Of a stretch of 58,952 bases of DNA, positions 23,555-31,442 are shown piece after piece. The stretch is from DATCDE01 sp038252405 (GTDB lineage Bacteria; Actinomycetota; Actinomycetes; Prado026). Under the pieces are notes generated by a model, which saw only the letters and a list, made by a program, of their open reading frames with translations, searched no databases and was not told the origin of the DNA. Every line of letters begins with the position of its first letter. The first letter of the stretch is position 1. Position numbers and translations under genes: made by a program. Where the stretch lies: assembly GCA_038252405.1 (NCBI GenBank), contig JBBSAJ010000014.1:1-58952 (forward strand), in the 5' to 3' direction.

Positions 23555-26052
23555 GCCAGGACGCCACAGCGACGCCCCACCAGCCGACCCGGTGGCGGCT
23601 GCCCTCACGCGGCCGGCCGCTGCCCACCGCCACCTACCGGCTCCAGCTGCGGTCCGGGTTCGGCTTTGCGGAGGTCGCCGAGCTGGCCGACTACCTGGCC
23701 GCGCTGGGCGTCTCGCACGCCTACCTGTCCCCCGTGCTGCAGGCAGTGCCCGGCTCGTCGCACGGCTACGACGTGATCGACCACAGCCGCCTGTCCGAGG
23801 AGCTCGGCGGAGCGCAGGCGTACGACGGCATGGCCGGCCGGCTGGACTCGCTCGGCCTGGGCGTGGTCGTCGACGTGGTGCCCAACCACATGGCGGTGCC
23901 CACCCCCGCCTCGCTCAACGTCGTGCTCTGGTCGGTGCTGCGGGACGGCCCGGAATCCCTCTACGCCGACTGGTTCGACGTCGACTGGGCGGCCCAGCAG
24001 AGCGCCCTGCTGCTGCCGGTGCTCGGCCAGCGCATCGGTGACTGCCTGGACGCGGGCGAGATCAGCGTGGACCGCGACGGGCCGGAACCCGTCGTCCGGT
24101 ACCACGAGCACGTGTTCCCGGTCCGGTCCGGCACGGCCGACCTGCCGCTGCCGCAGCTGCTGGACGAGCAGTTCTACCGGCTGGCGTACTGGCGGGTCGG
24201 CGACGAGGAGCTCAACTACCGACGGTTCTTCGACGTCGACACGCTGGCCGCCGTCCGGGTGGAGAACCCCGCGGTGTTCGCCGAGAGCCACGCGCTGCTG
24301 CTGGCGCTGCTCAACGAGGGCAAGCTGGACGGGCTGCGCGTGGACCACCCGGACGGGCTGGCCGACCCCCGCACCTACCTGGAGCGGCTGGCCGGGGCCA
24401 CCCGAGGCTCCTGGGTCGTGGTGGAGAAGATCCTGCAGGACGACGAGGTGCTGCCCGAGGACTGGGACTGCGCCGGGACCACCGGGTACGACGCCCTGCG
24501 CCGGGTCGGCGGGCTGTTCGTGGACCCGGCGGGAGCCGCGCCGCTGCGGGCGCTGCACGAGTGGCTGACCGGGCTCCCCGACGACTTGGCCGCCGTCGAG
24601 GAGGACGCCAAGCGGCTGGTGGCCACCACCTCGCTGAGCGCCGAGGTCAGCCGCCTGGTCGAGCTGGCGGCCGCCGTCTGCGCCGACGACCTACGGCTGC
24701 GCGACCACACCAGGGCTGGGGTCCGGACGGCGCTGGAGGAGCTCATCGTGGCGCTGCCGGTGTACCGCGCGTACGTCGTCCCCGGGGAGCAGCCGCCACC
24801 CGCCTCGGTCGAGCTGCTCGAGGGGGCCGCCGCGGTGGCCCGAGAGCGGGCACCCGAGCGGGCCGCGGAGGTCGACCTGGTGCTCGCGCTGGCCCTGGGT
24901 CGGCTCGGCCGTGACCGCAGGCGCGACGAGTTCGTCGTCCGGTTCCAGCAGACCTGCGGGCCGGTCATGGCCAAGGGGGTCGAGGACACCGCCTTCTACC
25001 GCTGGGCCCCGCTCGCCGCACTCAACGAGGTCGGCGGGGACCCGGCCGGCTTCGGCCTCTCGCCCGAGGACTTCCACCGCGGCTGCGAGCGGCAGGCGGC
25101 CGGCTGGCCGGGCACCATGACCACGTTGTCCACCCACGACACCAAGCGGTCGGAGGACGTGCGGGCGCGGCTCGCCGTGCTCTCCGAGGTGCCCGAGGCC
25201 TGGGCCGAGGCGGTCAGCCGATGGCACCAGCTGAGCGCGTCGCTGCGCCCCGAGCGGGGCGGCCCGGACGGCGTCACCGAGAACCTGCTGTGGCAGACCC
25301 TGGTGGGCGCCTGGCCGATCGGCGCCGAGCGGCTGGCCCCGTACCTGACCAAGGCGATGCGCGAGGCCCGGCTGGTCACCTCCTGGCAGCAGCCGGACGA
25401 GGAGGTGGAGAAGGTGGCGGCCGGGTTCGCCACCGCGGTGCTCGAGCACCCAGGTCTGGTCTCCAGCCTCGAGGAGCTGGTGGCCAGCATCGCGTTGCCG
25501 GCGGCGGTGAACACCCTGGGCCAGAAGCTGGTCCAGCTGGGCATGCCGGGGGTGCCCGACGTCTACCAGGGCAGCGAGCTGCACGACCTGTCCCTGGTGG
25601 ACCCGGACAACCGGCGTGCGGTCGACTATGAGCGCCGCCGCGAGCTGCTGGCGGCACTCGACGACGGCGCCCCCGTCGGTGACCTGGAGACCACGGACGG
25701 CCTGAACCGGGCCAAGCTGCTGGTCACCTCCCGGCTGCTGCGGCTGCGCCGCGACCGGCCGCACTGGTTCGGCCCGGACTCCGGCTACCGCGCACTCGCC
25801 CTGGACGGAGATCGGGCCGGGCACGGCGTCGCGTTCGCCCGCGGCGAGGTCGTGCTGCTGGCCACCCGGCTGCCGGTGGGGCTGGCCCGCGCCGGCGGCT
25901 GGGGAGACGCATGCCTGCACCTGCCGGACGGCGACCGGACCGAGCTGCTGACCAACCGACCGGTGCAGGGCGGAACCGTTCGGGTCGCGGACCTGCTCGC
26001 GAGCCTGCCGGTCGCCGTGCTCGTCCCCCGCTCCCACGTCCAGGAAGGATGA
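23551..26052 (+). CDS. treY: malto-oligosyltrehalose synthase
   Basis: GH13 enzyme of 833 residues that isomerises the reducing end of maltodextrins to an alpha,alpha-1,1 linkage. N-terminus TATYRLQLRSGFGFAEVAELADYLAALG is diagnostic. Barrel motifs: VVDVVPNHMAV, nucleophile in LDGLRVDHPDGL, acid/base in VVEKILQ, and TMTTLSTHDTKRSEDVRARL. The large insert between about 240 and 480 and the C-terminal GVPDVYQGSELHDLSLVDPDNR are normal for TreY. It begins at GTG 23551, overlapping the glgX stop by 4 nt (GTGA). The longer frame from 23437 is a shadow. Cytoplasmic. Confidence 0.95.
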   Translation: MSQDATATPHQPTRWRLPSRGRPLPTATYRLQLRSGFGFAEVAELADYLAALGVSHAYLSPVLQAVPGSSHGYDVIDHSRLSEELGGAQAYDGMAGRLDSLGLGVVVDVVPNHMAVPTPASLNVVLWSVLRDGPESLYADWFDVDWAAQQSALLLPVLGQRIGDCLDAGEISVDRDGPEPVVRYHEHVFPVRSGTADLPLPQLLDEQFYRLAYWRVGDEELNYRRFFDVDTLAAVRVENPAVFAESHALLLALLNEGKLDGLRVDHPDGLADPRTYLERLAGATRGSWVVVEKILQDDEVLPEDWDCAGTTGYDALRRVGGLFVDPAGAAPLRALHEWLTGLPDDLAAVEEDAKRLVATTSLSAEVSRLVELAAAVCADDLRLRDHTRAGVRTALEELIVALPVYRAYVVPGEQPPPASVELLEGAAAVARERAPERAAEVDLVLALALGRLGRDRRRDEFVVRFQQTCGPVMAKGVEDTAFYRWAPLAALNEVGGDPAGFGLSPEDFHRGCERQAAGWPGTMTTLSTHDTKRSEDVRARLAVLSEVPEAWAEAVSRWHQLSASLRPERGGPDGVTENLLWQTLVGAWPIGAERLAPYLTKAMREARLVTSWQQPDEEVEKVAAGFATAVLEHPGLVSSLEELVASIALPAAVNTLGQKLVQLGMPGVPDVYQGSELHDLSLVDPDNRRAVDYERRRELLAALDDGAPVGDLETTDGLNRAKLLVTSRLLRLRRDRPHWFGPDSGYRALALDGDRAGHGVAFARGEVVLLATRLPVGLARAGGWGDACLHLPDGDRTELLTNRPVQGGTVRVADLLASLPVAVLVPRSHVQEG

Positions 26053-26056
26053 GCGC

Positions 26057-26311
26057 ATGGACATCAACGGGCTGTTCTCCGGCCTGTTCGCGGCGATCGT
26101 CGTCGGCGGGCTCGGTCGGCTGCTGGTCCGCGGCTACCGGCCGGTGGGCTGCCTGCTCACCCTGCTCATCGGGCTGGTCGGCGCCGGCGTGGGCCTGGCC
26201 GTGGGGTCGAAGCTCGGGTGGGGGTTCTGGCTGACCTTCGCCACTCAGGTGGTCGTGGCTGCCCTCCTCGTGCTCCCGTTCAGCCTCGGCACCCGCGACC
26301 GCGACTGGTGA
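26057..26311 (+). CDS. small membrane protein, GlsB/YeaQ/YmgE-like
   Basis: An 84-residue protein with three hydrophobic helices (about 5-25, 30-52, 57-78) and Gly-rich packing (VVGGLGRLLVRGY, LIGLVGAGVGLAVGSKLG), similar to the transglycosylase-associated/GlsB stress membrane family, although the usual second half with a longer GxxGxxxG run is reduced. ATG 26057 lies 4 nt after the treY stop behind AGGATGAG, and its TGA overlaps the treZ GTG. It is therefore translated as part of the trehalose operon. Function in the family is unproven; the setting suggests a membrane role in osmotic or desiccation stress. Confidence 0.75.
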   Translation: MDINGLFSGLFAAIVVGGLGRLLVRGYRPVGCLLTLLIGLVGAGVGLAVGSKLGWGFWLTFATQVVVAALLVLPFSLGTRDRDW

Positions 26312-28038
26312 GGCTCCAGGTCTGGGCCCCGCTCGCCACAGCCGTCGACGTCGACCTGGGCACCCGCCGTGAGCCGATGCGGCCCACGGTCGGCGGCTGG
26401 TGGTCGGCCGAGCCCGATGTCGGGCACGGCGATGCCTACGGGTTCCGGCTGGACGGCGGTGACCCGCTGTCCGACCCACGTGCGTTGTGGCTGCCGGACG
26501 GCGTGCACGGCCTGGCCCGCGCGTACGACCACAGCCGGTTCGCCTGGACCGACCAGGAGTGGCCCGGGCGCCCGCTGGCCGGGTCGGTGGTCTACGAGCT
26601 GCACGTCGGCACGTTCACGCCGGGGGGCACCCTGGACGCCGCAGTCGACCGGCTGGACCACCTCGTCGAGCTGGGGGTCGACCTCGTCGAGCTGATGCCG
26701 CTGGCCGCCTTCGACGGCCGCCACGGCTGGGGGTACGACGGGGTCGCGCTGTGGGCCGTGCACGAGCCGTACGGTGGCCCGGACGCGCTCAAGCGGTTCG
26801 TCGACGCCTGTCACCGCCGCGGCCTGGGCGTCCTGCTGGACGTCGTCTACAACCATCTGGGACCCAGCGGGAACTATCTGGCCCGGTTCGGCCCGTACTT
26901 CACCGACGCCCACCGCACCCCCTGGGGGGATGCGGTCAACCTCGACCAGCCCGGGTCGGACGGCACCCGCGCCTTCCTGCTGGACAACGCCGAGTCGTGG
27001 CTGCGCGACTTCCACCTCGACGGACTTCGGCTGGACGCTGTCCACGAGCTGACCGACGTGCGCGCGCTGACCCTCCTGGAGGAGCTCACCGCCCGCGTCG
27101 ACGCGCTGGCCGGGGTGCTCGCCCGGCCGTTGTCCCTGGTCGCCGAGTCCGACCGCAACGACCCGCAGGTGGTGCTGCCCCGCGCCGAGCACGGCCTCGG
27201 CCTGGCCGCCCAGTGGGACGACGACCTGCACCACGCCGTGCACGCCGCTGTCACCGGCGAGCGGCTGGGCTACTACGCGGACTTCGGCTCGCTCGGCGCC
27301 GTCGCCAAGACGCTCACCGGGGCGTTCTTCCACGACGGCACCTGGTCGTCGTTCCGCGGCCGGCACCACGGCCGGCCGGTGGACACCTGCGTGCTCCCCG
27401 GCCACCGGTTCGTGGTCGCGTTGCAGACCCACGACCAGGTCGGCAACCGGGCCGCCGGTGACCGCATCTCGGGGGGGCTCTCCCCCGGCCTGCTGCGGGT
27501 GGCTTCGGCGCTGGTGCTCACCAGCCCGTTCACCCCGATGCTGTTCATGGGCGAGGAGTGGGCGGCGAGCACGCCGTGGGCGTTCTTCAGCTCGTTCCCG
27601 GACCCGCTGCTGGGGCGGGCCGTCACCGAGGGCCGGCGTCGCGAGTTCGGCGCTCACGCCTGGGGCGATGACGTGCCCGACCCGCAGGACCCGGCCACGT
27701 TCGCGGCCTCGGTGCTGGACTGGGCCGAGCCGGCGCAGGAACCGCACGCCTCGGTGCTCGGCTGGTACCGCGCCCTGCTGGCCCTGCGCCGGGCCGAGCC
27801 GGACCTGCGGGACGCGCGGCTGGACCGGGTGGCGGTGGCCTTCGACGAGCCGGGGCGGTGGCTGGTGGTGACCCGGGGCGGCCTTCGCGTCGCCGCGAAC
27901 CTGTCCGCAGAGAGCCGGGTGGTGCCGCTGCACGCGACCCCCGCGGAGGTGCTGCTGGCCAGCTCGCCGCCGGGCCTGCTGGCCCACTCGGTCGAGCTGG
28001 CCGCGGAGTCCGTGGCCGTCGTCCGGGTCAGCGGCTGA
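26308..28038 (+). CDS. treZ: malto-oligosyltrehalose trehalohydrolase
   Basis: GH13 enzyme of 576 residues that releases trehalose from the TreY product. It starts with the short carbohydrate-binding strand LQVWAPLATAVDVDLG, then the barrel: VVYELHVGTFTPGGT, LLDVVYNHLGPSGNY, nucleophile in DGLRLDAVHELTD, acid/base in LVAESDRND, and ALQTHDQVGNRAAGDR. The motif LFMGEEWAASTPWAFFSSF is typical of TreZ. GTG 26308 overlaps the stop of the small membrane gene. The 3' end overlaps the convergent zapE gene by 11 bp, leaving no room for an intergenic terminator. Confidence 0.95.
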   Translation: MRLQVWAPLATAVDVDLGTRREPMRPTVGGWWSAEPDVGHGDAYGFRLDGGDPLSDPRALWLPDGVHGLARAYDHSRFAWTDQEWPGRPLAGSVVYELHVGTFTPGGTLDAAVDRLDHLVELGVDLVELMPLAAFDGRHGWGYDGVALWAVHEPYGGPDALKRFVDACHRRGLGVLLDVVYNHLGPSGNYLARFGPYFTDAHRTPWGDAVNLDQPGSDGTRAFLLDNAESWLRDFHLDGLRLDAVHELTDVRALTLLEELTARVDALAGVLARPLSLVAESDRNDPQVVLPRAEHGLGLAAQWDDDLHHAVHAAVTGERLGYYADFGSLGAVAKTLTGAFFHDGTWSSFRGRHHGRPVDTCVLPGHRFVVALQTHDQVGNRAAGDRISGGLSPGLLRVASALVLTSPFTPMLFMGEEWAASTPWAFFSSFPDPLLGRAVTEGRRREFGAHAWGDDVPDPQDPATFAASVLDWAEPAQEPHASVLGWYRALLALRRAEPDLRDARLDRVAVAFDEPGRWLVVTRGGLRVAANLSAESRVVPLHATPAEVLLASSPPGLLAHSVELAAESVAVVRVSG

Positions 28039-29089
28039 GCTCGGGCGGGTCGATGCCCTCGCCCTCGCGGGCCAGCGCCACCAGCCGGGAGATGGCCCGG
28101 TAGTACTTCTTGCGGTACCCCCCGGCCAGCATGTCCGGCGGGAACAGCTGGTCCAGCGGCGTCCCGGCGGCCAGCACGGGGACGTCCCGGTCGTACAGCC
28201 GGTCGGCCAGCACCACCAGGCGCAGCGCCGTGCTCTGGTCGGGCACCGGGTGGACGCCGGTCAGGCCGACCGCCCGGACGCCGTCCAGCAGCGCGCCGTA
28301 GCGGCTGGGGTGCACCGTGCTCAGGTGCCGCAGCAGGCCGCTGAAGTCGTCCAGCGTGGCACCCCTGGTGCGCTCGGCCGCAGCGCGCACCTCGTCGTCC
28401 GACAGGGGCGGCGGCGCCCGCGGCAGCCCCCGGTGCCGAAAGTCCTCCCCGTCGATGCGCAGCACGTCGAAGTGGGCAGACAGCCCCTGGATCTCCCGGA
28501 GGAAGTCGTCCGCGGCGAACCGGCCCGCCCCGAGGGCGCCCGGCAGGGTGTTCGACGTGGCGGCCAGCCGCACCCCGGCGGCGACCAGCCGGTTGAGCAG
28601 CGTGGACATGAGGACCGTGTCGCCTGGGTCGTCCAGCTCGAACTCGTCGATGCAGACCAGCCGGTGCCCGGACAGCGCCGTCACCGCCGCTTGGAAGCCC
28701 AGTGCGCCCACCAGGTTGGTGTACTCGACGAAGGTGCCGAACGCCTTCGGCTGCGACGCCTCGTGCCACACCGACGCCAGCAGGTGCGTCTTGCCCACCC
28801 CGAACCCGCCGTCCAGGTAGACCCCGGCCCGCTGCTCGGGGGGGGCCGGCCGGCGCAGCACCCGGCGCAGCCCGCTCAGCCCGCCCATGCTCGCGGCCGG
28901 AGCCGCGATCCGGGCGCTGAACGCCGCCAGCCCGGCGACCGCCGCCGCCTGGGTCGGCTCCCGCGGATCCGGCAGGTAGGTGGCGAAGCGCACCGCGTCG
29001 AACCGGGGCGGCGGGTCCAGCTCGGCGACCAGCCGCTGCGGTGCCACCGCGGGGAAGCGGTCCTGCAGCGAGGAGACGTCGACCGGCAC
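28028..29089 (-). CDS. zapE: AFG1-like ATPase ZapE
   Basis: AAA+ type ATPase of about 353 residues. Walker A is GGFGVGKTHLLASVW, Walker B LVCIDEFELDDPGDT, sensor 1 region LAATSNTLP, and the family signature FADDFLREIQ follows. In E. coli ZapE associates with the division ring; actinobacterial relatives are annotated as cell division protein ZapE or AFG1-like. The frame is open far upstream, but homology begins at VDVSSLQDRFPAVAP; GTG 29089 or TTG 29098 is the start. Its promoter must lie in the 39 bp shared with the divergent reductase gene. The C-terminus overlaps treZ by 11 bp. Confidence 0.88.
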   Translation of the reverse strand: MPVDVSSLQDRFPAVAPQRLVAELDPPPRFDAVRFATYLPDPREPTQAAAVAGLAAFSARIAAPAASMGGLSGLRRVLRRPAPPEQRAGVYLDGGFGVGKTHLLASVWHEASQPKAFGTFVEYTNLVGALGFQAAVTALSGHRLVCIDEFELDDPGDTVLMSTLLNRLVAAGVRLAATSNTLPGALGAGRFAADDFLREIQGLSAHFDVLRIDGEDFRHRGLPRAPPPLSDDEVRAAAERTRGATLDDFSGLLRHLSTVHPSRYGALLDGVRAVGLTGVHPVPDQSTALRLVVLADRLYDRDVPVLAAGTPLDQLFPPDMLAGGYRKKYYRAISRLVALAREGEGIDPPELSR

Positions 29090-29128
29090 GAGCGGCAAGC
29101 CTACGGCGCGCGTGCCAGGATCTCGGAC

Positions 29129-29806
29129 GTGCGCCGCCTGCTGCCCGAGCCGTCCGACGACGTCGACCTGGCCGCCGCCTACGCGTGCCCAGCGGGGCGG
29201 CCGTGGCTGCGGGCCAACATGGTCACGTCCGTGGACGGCGCGATGACCGGGCCCGACGCACTGTCCGGGAGCCTGTCCGGGCCGGCCGACCGGGCTGTGT
29301 TCCGCGTGCTGCGGCGGGCCGCCGACGCCGTGCTGGTCGGCGCCGGCACGGTCCGCGCCGAGGGCTACCGCCCGGCCGAGCTGCCGATCGCGGTCGTGTC
29401 CAACCGGCTGGACCTCGACTGGTCGCTGCCGTTGTTCGACAACGCCACGCAGCGCACCCTGGTCCTCACGAGCGCGGCCGCCCCCGCCGACCGGTTGGCC
29501 ACCGCCCGGGTCGGCAACGACGTCGTGCTGTGCGGCGAGGATCGGGTCGACCCGGCGCTGGCGGTGGCCGCCCTGCACCAGCGCGGGCTCACTCGGCTGC
29601 TGTGCGAGGGCGGCCCCTCGCTGCTGGCCCAGCTGGGCGCCGCCGGGCTGCTCGACGAGCTGTGCCTGACCACCGCGCCCGTGCTGGTGGGCGGGACGGC
29701 CGGGCGGGTCCTCGCCGGGCCCGAGCTCGACGGGCGGCGGTGGCACCTCGCGCACCTGCTCACGGAACAGGACAGCCTGTTCGCTCGCTGGGTCCGCCGG
29801 GGCTGA
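29129..29806 (+). CDS. pyrimidine reductase family protein (RibD C-terminal domain)
   Basis: A 225-residue NADPH-dependent reductase with the DHFR-like fold of the RibD C-terminal domain. WLRANMVTSVDGAMTG is the substrate loop, LRRAADAVLVGAGTVRAEGYRP the dinucleotide-binding part, and LTRLLCEGGPSLLAQL the conserved Gly-Gly-Pro turn. There is no deaminase domain, so it is not a bifunctional RibD; many actinobacteria carry such stand-alone proteins of unknown role beside a normal ribD. GTG 29129 follows AGGA by 8 nt. The LigC gene begins 20 bp downstream. Confidence 0.85.
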   Translation: MRRLLPEPSDDVDLAAAYACPAGRPWLRANMVTSVDGAMTGPDALSGSLSGPADRAVFRVLRRAADAVLVGAGTVRAEGYRPAELPIAVVSNRLDLDWSLPLFDNATQRTLVLTSAAAPADRLATARVGNDVVLCGEDRVDPALAVAALHQRGLTRLLCEGGPSLLAQLGAAGLLDELCLTTAPVLVGGTAGRVLAGPELDGRRWHLAHLLTEQDSLFARWVRRG

Positions 29807-29813
29807 CGCCGGG

Positions 29814-29819
29814 CATGAT
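29814..29819 (+). promoter_or_regulatory. -10-like CATGAT before ligC
   Basis: CATGAT ends 6 nt before GTG 29826, the same geometry as the leaderless starts elsewhere in the window, although the first base deviates from TANNNT. Confidence 0.35.
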
Positions 29820-29825
29820 GGCGCC

Positions 29826-30908
29826 GTGGACCTGCCCGTCATGCCCCCGGTCAAGCCGATGCTGGCCACGTCGGTCTCCGGCGTCCCCGACCCGGACACC
29901 AGCCCCGGCGGGTTGCTCTACGAGCCCAAGTGGGACGGCTTTCGCTGCATCGTGTTCCGCGACGGCGACGAGGTCGTGCTCGGCTCCCGCAACGAGCGGC
30001 CGCTGACCCGCTACTTCCCGGAAGTCGTCGACGCCGTCCGGGCCGAGCTGCCGCACCGCTGCGTGGTGGACGGCGAGGTCGTGGTGGCCACCGGCGACGG
30101 GCTGGACTTCGACGTTCTGCAGCAGCGCATCCACCCGGCCGACTCACGGGTCCGGATGCTGGCCGCCACGACACCGGCGGCCTTCGTCGCGTTCGACCTG
30201 CTGGCCGTGGACGACGAGGACCTCACCGGCGTGCCGTTCGAGCAGCGCCGGGCCCGGCTCGAGTCGGCCCTGGCGACCGCCCGGCCACCGGTGTTCCTCA
30301 CGCCCGCGACCGCCGACCCGGCGCTCGCCCGGCGCTGGTTCGACCAGTTCGAGGGGGCCGGGCTGGACGGCGTGGTGGCCAAGCCGCTCGCCCAGCCGTA
30401 CCGGCAGGACCAGCGGGTGATGTTCAAGGTCAAGCACGAGCGGACCGCGGACTGCGTGGTCGCCGGGTTCCGCTGGCACAAGTCCGGGTCGGTGGTGGGC
30501 TCGCTGCTGCTCGGATTGTACGACGCCGACGGCGTCCTGCAGCACGTGGGCGTGGTCGGCGCCTTCCCGATGCGGCGGCGGGCCGAGCTGGTCGACGAGC
30601 TGGCGCCGCACCGGCTGGACGACCTGACCGGGCACCCGTGGGCGGAGTGGGCGCAGGCCCCGGGCCAGGTGGTCGGCGGCCGGATGCCGGGCGCCGTGAG
30701 CCGGTGGAACGCGGACAAGGACCTCAGCTGGGTGCCGCTGCGGCCCGAGCTCGTCGTCGAGGTCGCGTACGACCACCTGCAGGGCACCCGGTTCCGGCAC
30801 ACCGCCCAGTTCCGGCGCTGGCGGACCGACCGTGACCCACGGTCGTGCACCTACGACCAGCTCGATCGGCCGGCCCGGTTCGACCTGGCCGACCTGCTGC
30901 CCGGCTGA
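29826..30908 (+). CDS. ligC: ATP-dependent DNA ligase (LigC type)
   Basis: A 360-residue DNA ligase that seals nicks using ATP. The adenylation motif is EPKWDGFR with the reactive Lys near residue 36; other nucleotidyltransferase motifs are SRNERPLTRYFPEV, VVDGEVVV, EGAGLDGVVAKPL and FKVKHERTADCVVAG, followed by an OB-fold domain ending in RFRHTAQFRRWR. It lacks polymerase and phosphoesterase domains, so it corresponds to mycobacterial LigC rather than LigD. A separate LigD-type polymerase lies 2.6 kb away (33503-34543); no ku gene is in the window. GTG start. Confidence 0.93.
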   Translation: MDLPVMPPVKPMLATSVSGVPDPDTSPGGLLYEPKWDGFRCIVFRDGDEVVLGSRNERPLTRYFPEVVDAVRAELPHRCVVDGEVVVATGDGLDFDVLQQRIHPADSRVRMLAATTPAAFVAFDLLAVDDEDLTGVPFEQRRARLESALATARPPVFLTPATADPALARRWFDQFEGAGLDGVVAKPLAQPYRQDQRVMFKVKHERTADCVVAGFRWHKSGSVVGSLLLGLYDADGVLQHVGVVGAFPMRRRAELVDELAPHRLDDLTGHPWAEWAQAPGQVVGGRMPGAVSRWNADKDLSWVPLRPELVVEVAYDHLQGTRFRHTAQFRRWRTDRDPRSCTYDQLDRPARFDLADLLPG

Positions 30909-30940
30909 CCGCCGACCCCCCGCGGGGCCGGGACGCTCGA

Positions 30941-30946
30941 TAGGCT
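30941..30946 (+). promoter_or_regulatory. -10 box TAGGCT, probable leaderless start at 30953
   Basis: TAGGCT ends 6 nt before GTG 30953, so transcription should begin at the start codon. Confidence 0.55.
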
Positions 30947-30952
30947 CGGAGC

Positions 30953-31438
30953 GTGTTCACTTCCGTGCTGCTCACCGAGAACCCGCTGACCGACCACGAC
31001 GTGGGCCGCCTCGTCGCGCTGCACGGCGACGAACCGGTGCACTTCCACGTCGTCATGGCGGCGGACGCCGACATCAGCGGGTTCGACGAGGCCGTCGACG
31101 ACATCGCCCGGACGCACTTCCGGGACGCTGTTCACGAAGAGGACGCGGACAAGCCCGAGGCGCAGCTGCTGGCCGAGGCGAACAAGCGGCTGGCCGGGTC
31201 CATCGCGGCGCTGCAGGCCGCCGGCGCCGCCGAGGTGGACGGTTCGGTCGTCCCCCACCGGCCGGTCGACGCGACCGCGGAGATCGCCGAGCGGCTGGAC
31301 GCCGACGAGATCCTCGTCCTCACCGAGCCGCACCTGGTCAGCGACATGATGCGACGGGACTGGGCCACCCGGCTGCGGCACCGGGTGCACCTGCCGGTGC
31401 TGCACGTGATCGCGGGCACCGACGAGGTTCACACCTGA
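30953..31438 (+). CDS. conserved hypothetical, alpha/beta protein with UspA-like look
   Basis: A 161-residue soluble protein. Strand FTSVLLTEN, strand VHFHVVMAADAD, a long acidic helix with QLLAEANKRLAGSIAALQAAGAAEVDG, strand DEILVLTEP and a final VHLPVLHVIAG recall the alternating alpha/beta order of universal stress proteins, but the ATP loop G-x2-G-x9-G-S is missing. I would not name it. It has its own leaderless promoter and converges with the methyl-accepting protein gene, 4 bp apart. Similar proteins probably occur in related actinobacteria, as composition is normal. Confidence 0.7.
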   Translation: MFTSVLLTENPLTDHDVGRLVALHGDEPVHFHVVMAADADISGFDEAVDDIARTHFRDAVHEEDADKPEAQLLAEANKRLAGSIAALQAAGAAEVDGSVVPHRPVDATAEIAERLDADEILVLTEPHLVSDMMRRDWATRLRHRVHLPVLHVIAGTDEVHT

Positions 31439-31442
31439 GCGG

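Noticed and set aside
28028..28038. 11-bp overlap of treZ and zapE as evidence of antisense control
   Set aside because: A convergent overlap at the stop codons alone is not evidence for regulation.
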